From DASWUD01 sp036401755 (GTDB lineage Bacteria; Pseudomonadota; Gammaproteobacteria; Thiohalomonadales; Thiohalomonadaceae), in contig DASWUD010000105.1 in the NCBI GenBank assembly GCA_036401755.1, positions 1 to 10,397 of the forward strand: a stretch of 10,397 nucleotides of DNA, written 5' to 3'. The position numbers were made by a program, and so were the translations under genes. The notes under the pieces were generated by a model, which worked only from the letters and a program-made list of their open reading frames with translations, did not search any database and was not told the DNA's origin. This document shows positions 1 to 6,385 of the stretch, in pieces; within the stretch, counting starts at the first letter, position 1; each line of letters opens with the position of its first letter.

Positions 1-2
1 CT

Positions 3-308
3 AGCGAAGCAGCTGCCGCTGCTACCAAGACCGGTGCCGGTGACTATACCGTAACCCGTGGCGATAGCCTGTGGCGCATCTCCGGCAAGTCCGAGGTTTA
101 CGGCAATCCCTACCAGTGGCCACTGATTTACAAGGCCAACCGCTCCAAGATCAAGGATGCCGACCTGATCTATCCGGGCCAGCAGCTCACCATCGATCGC
201 AACGCCAGCGATGCTGACATCAAGGCTGCGGTGAAGCATGCCAAGACCCGCGGTGCCTGGTCGCTGGGTGTGGTTGAAGAGTCAGACCGCGCCTATCTCT
301 CGCGCTGA
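3..308 (+). CDS. LysM domain protein, C-terminal part (5' end outside window)
   Basis: This is the last 101 residues of a protein that begins upstream of the window, read in the frame that ends at TGA 306-308. After an Ala-rich linker comes one LysM domain at about residues 14-66 of the visible part. It opens with DYTVTRGDSLWRIS and closes with DLIYPGQQLTI, the usual ends of the fold. LysM binds the glycan of peptidoglycan, so the protein is probably periplasmic or envelope-bound. About 35 residues follow the domain, with no motif I recognise. The upstream part, which would show the signal peptide or any catalytic domain, is missing, so the function beyond wall binding is unknown. A strong terminator directly after it separates it from the next gene. 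Confidence 0.9.
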   Translation, partial: SEAAAAATKTGAGDYTVTRGDSLWRISGKSEVYGNPYQWPLIYKANRSKIKDADLIYPGQQLTIDRNASDADIKAAVKHAKTRGAWSLGVVEESDRAYLSR

Positions 309-335
309 TAAACACTCACCGGTTGTCAGGTGAAT

Positions 336-365
336 AAAAGGGCCCCTTGCGGGGCCCTTTTTTTT
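336..365 (+). terminator. Rho-independent terminator after the LysM gene
   Basis: An 11-bp perfect stem, AAAAGGGCCCC (336-346) with GGGGCCCTTTT (351-361), encloses the tetraloop TTGC and runs into a T tract that ends at 365. It lies 27 nt past the LysM stop codon. The A run on the left arm could also give some termination in the reverse direction, but no minus-strand gene needs it. Confidence 0.95.
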
Positions 366-380
366 GTTTGTGATTAATGT

Positions 381-409
381 TTAGCATGTACTATTACTTC
401 CTTTATAGA
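381..409 (+). promoter_or_regulatory. Candidate sigma-70 promoter for the thioredoxin/TolC/adaptor run
   Basis: A TTAGCA box (381-386, 4/6 to the -35 consensus) and TATAGA (404-409, 4/6 to the -10 consensus) are 17 nt apart. They lie between the LysM terminator and the first thioredoxin gene and would give a leader of about 40 nt. It is placed where a promoter is needed, but the match is only moderate. Confidence 0.4.
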
Positions 410-458
410 AGACCCCGCCACTTGCATCAATTGTTGTCGTGTGAATATAGGAATAGCG

Positions 459-944
459 ATGAAGAGAGTGTACAAATCCGTGTTATTGGGGTGTTGCGCA
501 GCACTCCTCGCCTTTGCCGCATCGGCCTCTGAGCTGAACCGCAGTTTTGCCGATTTGGAGGGCAAGAAGCTCCGGCTGGCCGACTATCGGGGCAAATGGG
601 TGGTGGTCAACTACTGGGCTACCTGGTGTCCTCCCTGCAAGGAGGAGATCCCTGAATTGGTCATGTTCCATGAGAAGCATAAGGCCAAACGTGCGGTGGT
701 GATTGGAATCGATATGGAGGAGATCGACAAGAAGGAACTGCAGCGCTTTGTCGAAGATTACATGATTAGTTATCCTGTTACTGCCTACGGTAGTGACACC
801 CCGGTATTGGGGCCAGTTCCTGGCCTCCCTACCACCTACATCATCAACCCACAAGGCGAAGTGGTCGGGCGCCAAGTGGGAAAGGTCGATGCAGATATGC
901 TAGAAGAGTTCATTGCCGGCCAGGGAATAAAATCCAAAAAATAA
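459..944 (+). CDS. TlpA/ResA-like periplasmic thioredoxin (CPPC)
   Basis: The 161-residue product is an exported thiol-disulfide oxidoreductase of the TlpA/ResA/AhpC-TSA type. Residues 1-24 form a Sec signal peptide with a hydrophobic core after KR, likely cut after AFAASA. The active site is WATWCPPCKEE with C57 and C60, and the cis-proline opposite it is P124 in GLPTTYI, so the thioredoxin fold looks complete. I chose ATG 459 over the in-frame GTG at 441 because AGGAA (449-453) sits 5 nt before it and the signal peptide then starts with a basic n-region. Such proteins reduce or oxidise periplasmic cysteines, often in cytochrome c maturation or envelope repair; the client here is unknown. 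It opens the five-gene run and is followed 57 nt later by a second thioredoxin-fold gene. Confidence 0.88.
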   Translation: MKRVYKSVLLGCCAALLAFAASASELNRSFADLEGKKLRLADYRGKWVVVNYWATWCPPCKEEIPELVMFHEKHKAKRAVVIGIDMEEIDKKELQRFVEDYMISYPVTAYGSDTPVLGPVPGLPTTYIINPQGEVVGRQVGKVDADMLEEFIAGQGIKSKK

Positions 945-988
945 ACGTCCTCGTCGATAATTGGAATTTTACGGCCGGGGCTTCTTTG

Positions 989-995
989 AAGGAGG
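989..995 (+). promoter_or_regulatory. Strong ribosome binding site deciding a GTG start
   Basis: AAGGAGG lies 6 nt before GTG 1002. It is the best Shine-Dalgarno match in the window and fixes the non-ATG start of the second thioredoxin gene. Confidence 0.8.
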
Positions 996-1001
996 ATAAT
1001 C

Positions 1002-1526
1002 GTGAGAACTCTGATCGCCCTCGCGGCTCTCTTTATGCTGCCGTCACTGCAGGCTGGAGCATCAGAACTTAACGATCCCTATAAATATTTCTTCAACGAG
1101 ACTTTTGGCGATTTTGCCGAGGAAGCAAAAACCGCCAAGGATGAGGGGAAGCACGCTGTGCTGATCTTCTTTGAAATGGATGAGTGTCCCTTCTGCCATT
1201 TCATGAAAACCAACGTTCTCAACCGCCCTGAGGTGCAGGAATACTATCGACAAAACTTCCTCAATTATGCGGTGGATATCGAGGGCGACATACAGATCAC
1301 CGATTTCCAGGGGCGGCAGATGGCACAGAAGGATTTCGCGTTCAAGGAAAATCGCGTGCGTGCCACACCGGTGATTGCCTTTTACGATCTGCAGGGTAAA
1401 GAGGTGTTTCGCCACACCGGGAGGACCTCTGGAGTCGAGGAGTTTTTGTTGATGGGGCGTTTTGTGGCCGAAGAGGCTTATAAGCAGATGCCCTTTACAA
1501 AATACAAGCGCATTCACAAAAAATAA
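1002..1526 (+). CDS. SoxW-like periplasmic thioredoxin-fold protein (CPFC)
   Basis: The 174-residue product has a signal peptide of about 20 residues (likely cleavage after LQAGA) and a thioredoxin fold of the Thioredoxin_2/SoxW type. The active site is DECPFCHFMK with C62 and C65, and the cis-proline is P123 in RATPVIAF. The segment NVLNRPEVQEYYRQNF after the active site is typical of this subgroup, in which an early helix is followed by a strand carrying the 'YAVDI' type sequence. SoxW-like proteins keep periplasmic thiols reduced, in sulfur oxidisers sometimes for Sox proteins; no sox gene is visible here, so the name describes similarity only. The dipeptide between the cysteines (PF) differs from that of its upstream neighbour (PP), which suggests a different redox potential or partner. 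The C-terminal tail is Lys/Arg-rich. The gap to the TolC-family gene is 21 nt, so they are probably cotranscribed. Confidence 0.85.
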   Translation: MRTLIALAALFMLPSLQAGASELNDPYKYFFNETFGDFAEEAKTAKDEGKHAVLIFFEMDECPFCHFMKTNVLNRPEVQEYYRQNFLNYAVDIEGDIQITDFQGRQMAQKDFAFKENRVRATPVIAFYDLQGKEVFRHTGRTSGVEEFLLMGRFVAEEAYKQMPFTKYKRIHKK

Positions 1527-1547
1527 GAAGTACAGGGGCACTCGAAC

Positions 1548-2837
1548 ATGAGATATCTCCTGGTATCCGTGTTACTGCTTGCCGGTTTATCTGCAGTAGC
1601 CCAGGAGCAGAGAGACACACCACCACTTCCCGAGCCCCTCTCGCTCGAACAGGCACTCGCCATGTCACAGGAGACCCATCCTCTGATCATGCAGGCCGAG
1701 GCAGCGCGTGATCTTGCACGCGCCACGCTGGAAGCCAGCGATGCACAGAATGGGCTGAATGTCTTCATGGAGGGACGCGTGCGCTGGATCGAGCCGCCCG
1801 CTACCTCTCCCGACCAATCACATGACGACCACAAGCTCAGCCTCTACGCACGGAAAAATCTCTACGATTTCGGCCGCACCACGGCGCGCCACCGTTCTGC
1901 CCAGGCCGACTTGCGCAGCCGTGAGCTGGGGTATCTGGATATTCACACCCAGCGACATATCATGATTATGCAACGCTATTTTGATGTGTTGCTGGCCGAT
2001 CTGGAATTCGCGCGCGATGACGAGGCGATGGCGGTGGCCTATGTTACGCTTGATAAAATGCGCCAGCGCCACGAGTTGGGCCAGGTCTCGGATATCGAGT
2101 TGATGCAGCAGGAGGCGAGTTACCAGCAGACACGTCTGCACCGCTCCCGCAGCGAGGCGCTGCAGCGCTCCACCCGTGAAGTGCTGGCCATTGCGCTAAA
2201 TCGGCCAGGACAACCGGTTTCCCATCTGCTTACCCCCAATCTCGATGATGCGATCCGTCCGGTGCCGGAGTATGGCGAATTGCTTGAGAAGGCACAGCGT
2301 GACAATCCTCATCTGCGTGCCCTGCGCGAACGGGTAGTGGCGGGGCAGGAACGTCTGGCTGCTGCCCGGGCCGGGGGACGTCCGACACTGATCGGTGAGG
2401 CAGAAGCCTCTGCCTACAGCCGTGAGCTCGGTTCCAACGACCCGTTTCGCGTGGGAGTGGTGCTGACGGTGCCCCTCTATACTGCCGGTGCGGTTAACGC
2501 GGCCGTAGGGCAGGAGCAGGCGCGCTTATATCAGGCACAGGCCGAACTGCGCTCTGGCGAAGATGAAGTGCGCCAGAGTGTATTGTTGTTGTGGCAGGAG
2601 CTTGAACTGCTGCGCATTCAGCAGGAAGAGGTCAAGGCACAAATGGAGTTTCGCGATCTCTATCTCGATCGCAGCCGCACCTATTACGAGATGGAGGTGA
2701 ATACCGATCTTGGTGATGCCATGGTGCGCCTGACGGAGGTGCAATTGGAGCAGGCGCGTGTGTTGTTTCAGACGGCGTTGGCTTGGGAAAGACTCAGAGG
2801 TCTGACGGGCGAAACAGCTGCAGGTGTGCAGCCGTGA
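1548..2837 (+). CDS. TolC-family outer-membrane efflux channel
   Basis: The 429-residue product has a signal peptide (MRYLLVSVLLLAGLSAVA) and then the two-repeat OEP architecture. Each repeat starts with an 'LSLEQALAMSQETHP' or 'YGELLEKAQRDNPHL' type helix, followed by long amphipathic helices rich in Glu, Gln, Arg and Ala. Strand-like segments (LYARKNLYDFGR, VGVVLTVPLYTAGAV) match the two beta-barrel hairpin regions. Such proteins form trimeric channels through the outer membrane that dock to a periplasmic adaptor and an inner-membrane pump. There is no cysteine anywhere, so it is neither a lipoprotein of the OprM/NodT kind nor a substrate for the neighbouring thioredoxins. AGGGG (1534-1538) lies 9 nt before ATG 1548. 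The adaptor gene follows after 32 nt. The substrate cannot be read from the sequence. Confidence 0.9.
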   Translation: MRYLLVSVLLLAGLSAVAQEQRDTPPLPEPLSLEQALAMSQETHPLIMQAEAARDLARATLEASDAQNGLNVFMEGRVRWIEPPATSPDQSHDDHKLSLYARKNLYDFGRTTARHRSAQADLRSRELGYLDIHTQRHIMIMQRYFDVLLADLEFARDDEAMAVAYVTLDKMRQRHELGQVSDIELMQQEASYQQTRLHRSRSEALQRSTREVLAIALNRPGQPVSHLLTPNLDDAIRPVPEYGELLEKAQRDNPHLRALRERVVAGQERLAAARAGGRPTLIGEAEASAYSRELGSNDPFRVGVVLTVPLYTAGAVNAAVGQEQARLYQAQAELRSGEDEVRQSVLLLWQELELLRIQQEEVKAQMEFRDLYLDRSRTYYEMEVNTDLGDAMVRLTEVQLEQARVLFQTALAWERLRGLTGETAAGVQP

Positions 2838-2869
2838 GGTCAACAAATCGGAAAGGGCGGGAGCATGCC

Positions 2870-3643
2870 ATGCTCAAAGCAAGCGTCTGGCGGTGGATAT
2901 CGGGTGTCGTGCTGGGAGCACTGGCCGGCAGTGGCGTTGCCGGGGAGTTGACGGGCGAGGTGCAATGGGCGCAGCGCATCGAGCTGGGGACCCCACAGAG
3001 TGGCATTGTCGTCGAGGTGCCGGTGGCAGCAGGCGAGTTGGTGAAGAAGGGCCAGTTGTTGGTGCAACTGGAAAGTCGCGGTTTGCAGGCCCGCGTTCGT
3101 CGCGCCGAGGCCGAACTTGCCAAGGCAAGAATGGAGCGCGAGGAGGGACAGCGTGAACTGGAGCGCGCCCAGGAGCTTTATGAACGGACCCTGCTCTCCA
3201 ACCATGATCTGGAGCAGGCGAAGATTGCCTTTGCCGCAGTCAACAGCCGTTATCAGGCTGCGAACGCAACGCAAGTGGAAGCACGTCTGGAACTGGAGCA
3301 GAGCTCTGTTAAGGCACCCTTCGATGGTGTGGTGTTGCAACGCAACGTCGAAGTGGGGCAGACGGTGGTATCGGCGCTGCAGAGCGTTCCCCTGATTACC
3401 CTGGCCGCGACGCATCTGATGCGTGTCAACGTCGAAGCGACGCAACCACAGCTGGAGAGGTTGAAGGTGAAACAGAAGGTCGAGGTGATTGCCTCCGATA
3501 AACGTTTCAGAGGTGCGATCAACTTTATCGGGCTTGAACCGTTAGCAGGGAGCGGCGAGCCACGCTACCCAGTTTATGTAGAGTTTGCCACCGAAGGCAG
3601 CACGCTGCGCGTGGGCACCGGCGCCAAGGTGATTACGCCGTGA
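2870..3643 (+). CDS. Short HlyD/RND-type periplasmic adaptor subunit
   Basis: The 257-residue product is a membrane fusion protein. A signal peptide (about residues 1-24, ending SGVA) is followed by the first half of a lipoyl domain (IVVEVPVAAGELVKKGQLL), a coiled-coil hairpin at about 72-145, the second half (VKAPFDGVVLQRNVEVGQTV) and a beta-barrel domain ending at GTGAKVITP. The reading frame is open further upstream, but ATG 2870 has GGGAG (2859-2863) 6 nt before it and gives a proper signal peptide, and the upstream starts lie inside the TolC-family gene. Most RND adaptors are 350-400 residues and have a membrane-proximal domain after the barrel; this one stops there. There is no lipobox and no cysteine. 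It should bridge the TolC-family channel to an inner-membrane pump, but no pump gene is next to it. Confidence 0.87.
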   Translation: MLKASVWRWISGVVLGALAGSGVAGELTGEVQWAQRIELGTPQSGIVVEVPVAAGELVKKGQLLVQLESRGLQARVRRAEAELAKARMEREEGQRELERAQELYERTLLSNHDLEQAKIAFAAVNSRYQAANATQVEARLELEQSSVKAPFDGVVLQRNVEVGQTVVSALQSVPLITLAATHLMRVNVEATQPQLERLKVKQKVEVIASDKRFRGAINFIGLEPLAGSGEPRYPVYVEFATEGSTLRVGTGAKVITP

Positions 3644-3909
3644 CGCGCTGTGTGCGTTGCCTGGTCTCCGGGAAGGTCCAGGGGGTGTGGTATCGTGGCT
3701 CGACACAACAGCAGGCGCACCGCCTTGGCGTGACAGGCTATGCAAAGAATCTTGCAGATGGACGTGTCGAGGTGGTGGCGTGTGGTGAGGAGGGGGCCAT
3801 ACGTGCCCTGAGCGAGTGGCTGTGGCAGGGTCCGGCTGGCGCCCGGGTTATCGAGGTGGCCTGTTCACCCATCAGCGGCGTGGACTACCAGGCGTTTACC
3901 ACTCAGTAA
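3640..3909 (+). CDS. acyP: Acylphosphatase
   Basis: The 89-residue product has the full length and both signatures of the small acylphosphatase family: VSGKVQGVWYRG with catalytic R19 in the phosphate-binding loop, and GYAKNLADGRVEV with catalytic N37. The enzyme hydrolyses the carboxyl-phosphate bond of acyl phosphates such as acetyl phosphate or 1,3-bisphosphoglycerate in the cytoplasm. It starts at GTG 3640, which overlaps the adaptor stop codon (GTGA), with AAGG (3626-3629) upstream, so it is probably translated by coupling to the adaptor gene. It has no evident biochemical link to efflux or thiol chemistry. Its stop codon is 6 nt from the stop of the convergent transglycosylase gene. Confidence 0.92.
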   Translation: MTRCVRCLVSGKVQGVWYRGSTQQQAHRLGVTGYAKNLADGRVEVVACGEEGAIRALSEWLWQGPAGARVIEVACSPISGVDYQAFTTQ

Positions 3910-3915
3910 TCTGGA

Positions 3916-4518
3916 TCAACGTTTGGCCCAGCGTGTCCGGAGGGCGCTGTAGACCAGATTAGGGTAAACGTAGCTGCCGAGGCTGCCGTTATAGCGGGCG
4001 AGGGCGCGTGTCATGTCGCCCTTCTCCTTGTCGAGGTAGAAGCGCAGGATGGTGCAGCCCATGCGCAGATTGGTGGTGGCCTTGAACAGGTTGTCACCGG
4101 GGCGGCCGATCTCCTTGAGCCAGAACGGCATGATCTGCATCAGCCCCTGCGCACCGGCGCTGGAGATGGCGAAGCGATCGAAACGGCTCTCCACCTGAAT
4201 CAACGCCAGCACCAGCTCGGGAGGCAGGCGTGCCCGTGATGCCTCGGCATGAATCATTCGCAACAGCTCCAGCCGCTCATTCTCTTCCGGCACCATCTTT
4301 ATCAGGCGGCCGGACATATCGACCAGCCAGACTTCGGCGTCGTAACGATCCTCAAATGTCTCGGTGGCCGTGAGGGCCTCTACCAAGCGCTGTTTGAGCT
4401 GCTCATCCTGGATCACGACGGCGGCGGCATGGGCATCGGCGATTCCAAATAGCAGCGCCGCCCCCCATGTTGCCAGGCCGGCAGCGCTTCGCAGAGTCTT
4501 CGAACCCGGTTTTGCCAT
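3916..4518 (-). CDS. Small exported lytic transglycosylase (SLT domain)
   Basis: The 200-residue product carries a C-terminal SLT (lysozyme-like) domain at about residues 95-195. The catalytic glutamate is E110 in ALIQVESRFD, followed by the family motif SSAGAQGLMQIMP and the later ALARYNGSLGSYVYP. Lytic transglycosylases cleave the MurNAc-GlcNAc bond of peptidoglycan with formation of 1,6-anhydroMurNAc. A signal peptide (about 1-31, ending ADAHA) sends it to the periplasm, and no lipobox is seen. Residues 32-94 form a charged helical region I do not recognise. The frame is open to 4650, but that part overlaps proS; ATG at 4518 is preceded by GGGGAGGT at close spacing and opens the signal peptide. 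It lies 64 nt downstream of proS on the same strand, so it may be read from proS or from its own promoter. Confidence 0.9.
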   Translation of the reverse strand: MAKPGSKTLRSAAGLATWGAALLFGIADAHAAAVVIQDEQLKQRLVEALTATETFEDRYDAEVWLVDMSGRLIKMVPEENERLELLRMIHAEASRARLPPELVLALIQVESRFDRFAISSAGAQGLMQIMPFWLKEIGRPGDNLFKATTNLRMGCTILRFYLDKEKGDMTRALARYNGSLGSYVYPNLVYSALRTRWAKR

Positions 4519-4543
4519 GGACCTCCCCGTCCCTTCCCATGCC

Positions 4544-4573
4544 AATGTAATCCTGTGACCGCTGGTGTCACAA
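4544..4573 (-). promoter_or_regulatory. Weak candidate promoter for the transglycosylase gene
   Basis: On the minus strand TTGTGA (4568-4573, 4/6) and TACATT (4544-4549, 4/6) are 18 nt apart, in the 64-nt gap between proS and the transglycosylase. The start would fall near 4537. The gap also holds a direct repeat GTGTCAC (4565-4571 and 4577-4583). I see no terminator in this gap, so read-through from proS is an alternative. Confidence 0.25.
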
Positions 4574-4582
4574 GCCGTGTCA

Positions 4583-6307
4583 CTATTTTTTGATTCGCGC
4601 ACCAAGAAAATCGAACAATGTGTCGAGGGCGACGTTCTGGCTCTCGGCATCGCGGCGCCCCTTGTACTCTACGGTGCCTGCTTCGAGGCCACGATCACTG
4701 ATCACCACGCGGTGGGGGATGCCGATCAGCTCCATGTCAGCAAACATCACGCCGGGACGTTCGCCGCGGTCGTCAAGCAGCACGTCATAGCCGAGGGCGG
4801 TCAGTTCGCTGTAGAGCTTTTCCGCCATGTCGCGCGCCGCGGGTGATTTGTGCGGATTGATCGGGCAGAGGGTAATGTGGAACGGGGCGATGGCATCGGG
4901 CCAGATGATCCCCTTGTCGTCGTGATTTTGCTCGATGGCGGAGGCCACCACGCGCGATACGCCGATACCGTAGCAGCCCATGATCATGACGATGTTGCGC
5001 CCTTGCTCGTCGAGTACGGTGGCATTCATCGCCTTGCTGTATTTGTCGCCCAGCTGGAAGATGTGGCCCACCTCGATGCCACGCTTGATGGTGAGCACCC
5101 CCTTGCCGTCGGGGCTGGGATCGCCTTCCACCACATTGCGGATGTCGGCAACGGTGGGCTCGGACAGATCGCGCCCCCAGTTGACGCCGGTGAGATGCTT
5201 GCCATCTTCGTTGGCGCCGCAGACGAAGTCGGTCAGATGAGCCGCCTCGCGATCAACAATGAGCGGGATGCCGATCTCGATGGGGCCGATGGAGCCGGCC
5301 GAACAACCGACGGCGGCGCGGATCTCCTCGTCGTTGGCCATGGTCAGCGGGGCGAATACCTGCGGCAGCTTCTCCGCCTTGATGGTGTTGAGTTCGTGAT
5401 CGCCGCGCAGCGCCAGCGCTACCACCCCCTCCGGCTGGCCTTCGGCATCGCGGCCGCGTACTACCAGTGTCTTGACGATTCGCTTGGCATCAACCTTCAG
5501 GAAGGCACTCACCTCATCGATGGTGCGCGCGTTGGGGGTGTCGACCACCTGCATGGTCTGGGTTGCGGCCGGGCGCGGACCCTGCGGCGGCAGGCTCTCG
5601 GCCTTCTCCACGTTGGCGGCGTAATCGCTGCCGGTGGAGAAGGCGATGGCATCCTCGCCGGAGTCGGCCAGCACGTGGAATTCGTGGGAGCCGCTACCGC
5701 CGATGGCACCGGTATCGGCCAGCACCGGGCGGAAGTCGAGGCCGAGGCGGGTGAAGATGCGCGTGTAGGTGGCGTGCATCACCGCGTAGGTCTCCTTCAG
5801 CGACGCCTCGTCCACATGGAACGAGTAGGCATCCTTCATGAGGAATTCGCGGGCGCGCATCACGCCGAAGCGAGGGCGGCGCTCGTCGCGGAATTTGGTC
5901 TGGATCTGGTAGAAGTTGGCCGGCAGCTGCTTGTAGCTGCGGATCTCGTTGCGGATCAGATCGGTGATGATCTCCTCGTGAGTCGGGCCGAAGCAGAACT
6001 CGCGGTCGTGACGATCCTTGAGGCGCAGCATCTCCGGCCCCATCACATCCCAGCGCCCCGACTCCTGCCACAGTTCGGCGGGTTGCACCGCAGGCATCAG
6101 CACCTCCTGGGCTCCGGCGCGATCCATCTCCTCACGCACAATGGATTCCACCTTGCGCAGCACGCGCAGTCCGAGTGGCAGCCAGGTATAGAGGCCGGCG
6201 GCCAGCTTGCGGATCATCCCTGCACGCAACATGAGTTTCTGGCTGATGACGTCGGCGTCGGCCGGGGTTTCCTTGACGGTGGCAAGAAGCAGTTTGCTGG
6301 TACGCAT
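4583..6307 (-). CDS. proS: Prolyl-tRNA synthetase (bacterial type, with editing domain)
   Basis: The 574-residue cytoplasmic enzyme charges tRNA-Pro with proline using ATP. Length and layout match the E. coli-type ProRS. Class II motif 1 lies at about residues 38-72 (GLYTWLPLGLRVL onward), motif 2 at about 136-165 (TKFRDERRPRFGVMRAREF), and motif 3 at 444-456 (GCYGIGVSRVVAS). The insertion editing domain spans about 224-407 and keeps K279, the lysine known in E. coli ProRS to be needed for clearing Ala-tRNA-Pro. The C-terminal anticodon-binding domain covers about 470-570. The start is ATG at 6307; the Shine-Dalgarno is weak (GGA about 10 nt upstream). A hairpin with a T tract ends 20 nt upstream, so its promoter must overlap that element or it is read through from the tautomerase unit. 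Confidence 0.98.
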   Translation of the reverse strand: MRTSKLLLATVKETPADADVISQKLMLRAGMIRKLAAGLYTWLPLGLRVLRKVESIVREEMDRAGAQEVLMPAVQPAELWQESGRWDVMGPEMLRLKDRHDREFCFGPTHEEIITDLIRNEIRSYKQLPANFYQIQTKFRDERRPRFGVMRAREFLMKDAYSFHVDEASLKETYAVMHATYTRIFTRLGLDFRPVLADTGAIGGSGSHEFHVLADSGEDAIAFSTGSDYAANVEKAESLPPQGPRPAATQTMQVVDTPNARTIDEVSAFLKVDAKRIVKTLVVRGRDAEGQPEGVVALALRGDHELNTIKAEKLPQVFAPLTMANDEEIRAAVGCSAGSIGPIEIGIPLIVDREAAHLTDFVCGANEDGKHLTGVNWGRDLSEPTVADIRNVVEGDPSPDGKGVLTIKRGIEVGHIFQLGDKYSKAMNATVLDEQGRNIVMIMGCYGIGVSRVVASAIEQNHDDKGIIWPDAIAPFHITLCPINPHKSPAARDMAEKLYSELTALGYDVLLDDRGERPGVMFADMELIGIPHRVVISDRGLEAGTVEYKGRRDAESQNVALDTLFDFLGARIKK

Positions 6308-6326
6308 GAATCAGGTGTCCGTGCTG

Positions 6327-6356
6327 AAAAAACGAAGCGGCCATTGTAGTGGCCGC
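6327..6356 (-). terminator. Intrinsic terminator or attenuator between the tautomerase gene and proS
   Basis: On the minus strand GCGGCCA (6356-6350) pairs perfectly with TGGCCGC (6343-6337) around a 6-nt loop. TTCG and then six T (6332-6327) follow. It lies 30 nt past the tautomerase stop and ends 20 nt before the proS start, so it either ends the DUF4124/tautomerase transcript or modulates entry into proS. Confidence 0.75.
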
Positions 6357-6371
6357 GCGGGGGAGCGTACA
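6343..6371 (-). promoter_or_regulatory. Candidate proS promoter lying inside the hairpin
   Basis: The hairpin loop on the minus strand contains TACAAT (6343-6348), 5/6 to the -10 consensus. Seventeen nt upstream is TGTACG (6366-6371), which is only 3/6 to the -35. A start near 6336 would give a leader of about 28 nt for proS, which is reasonable. The -35 is poor, so this is tentative. Confidence 0.35.
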
Positions 6372-6385
6372 GAGTCTGCGAGTGG

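Noticed and set aside
422..451. TTGCAT / TATAGG as a promoter for the first thioredoxin gene
   Set aside because: Transcription would begin at about the ATG and leave no ribosome binding site; the pair at 381-409 fits better.
441..458. GTG 441 as the start of the first thioredoxin
   Set aside because: It has no ribosome binding site and adds a non-basic extension before the signal peptide; ATG 459 has AGGAA at 5 nt.
2783..2869. Adaptor start at ATG 2783 inside the TolC-family gene
   Set aside because: It would put about 29 charged residues before an evident signal peptide and overlap the upstream gene by 55 nt; ATG 2870 has a proper GGGAG site.
4554..4572. CRP-like site TGTGA ... TCACA before the transglycosylase gene
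   Set aside because: The spacer is 9 nt and the CRP consensus needs 6, so the half-sites are out of register.
4519..4650. N-terminal extension of the transglycosylase to 4650
   Set aside because: It overlaps the end of proS and precedes a clear signal peptide that starts at 4518 with its own ribosome binding site.
4850..6349. 499-codon open frame on the plus strand antisense to proS
   Set aside because: It mirrors proS along its length, its product is low in complexity (His/Asp/Val/Gly-rich) with no recognisable domain, and it follows from the G/C-rich third positions of proS.
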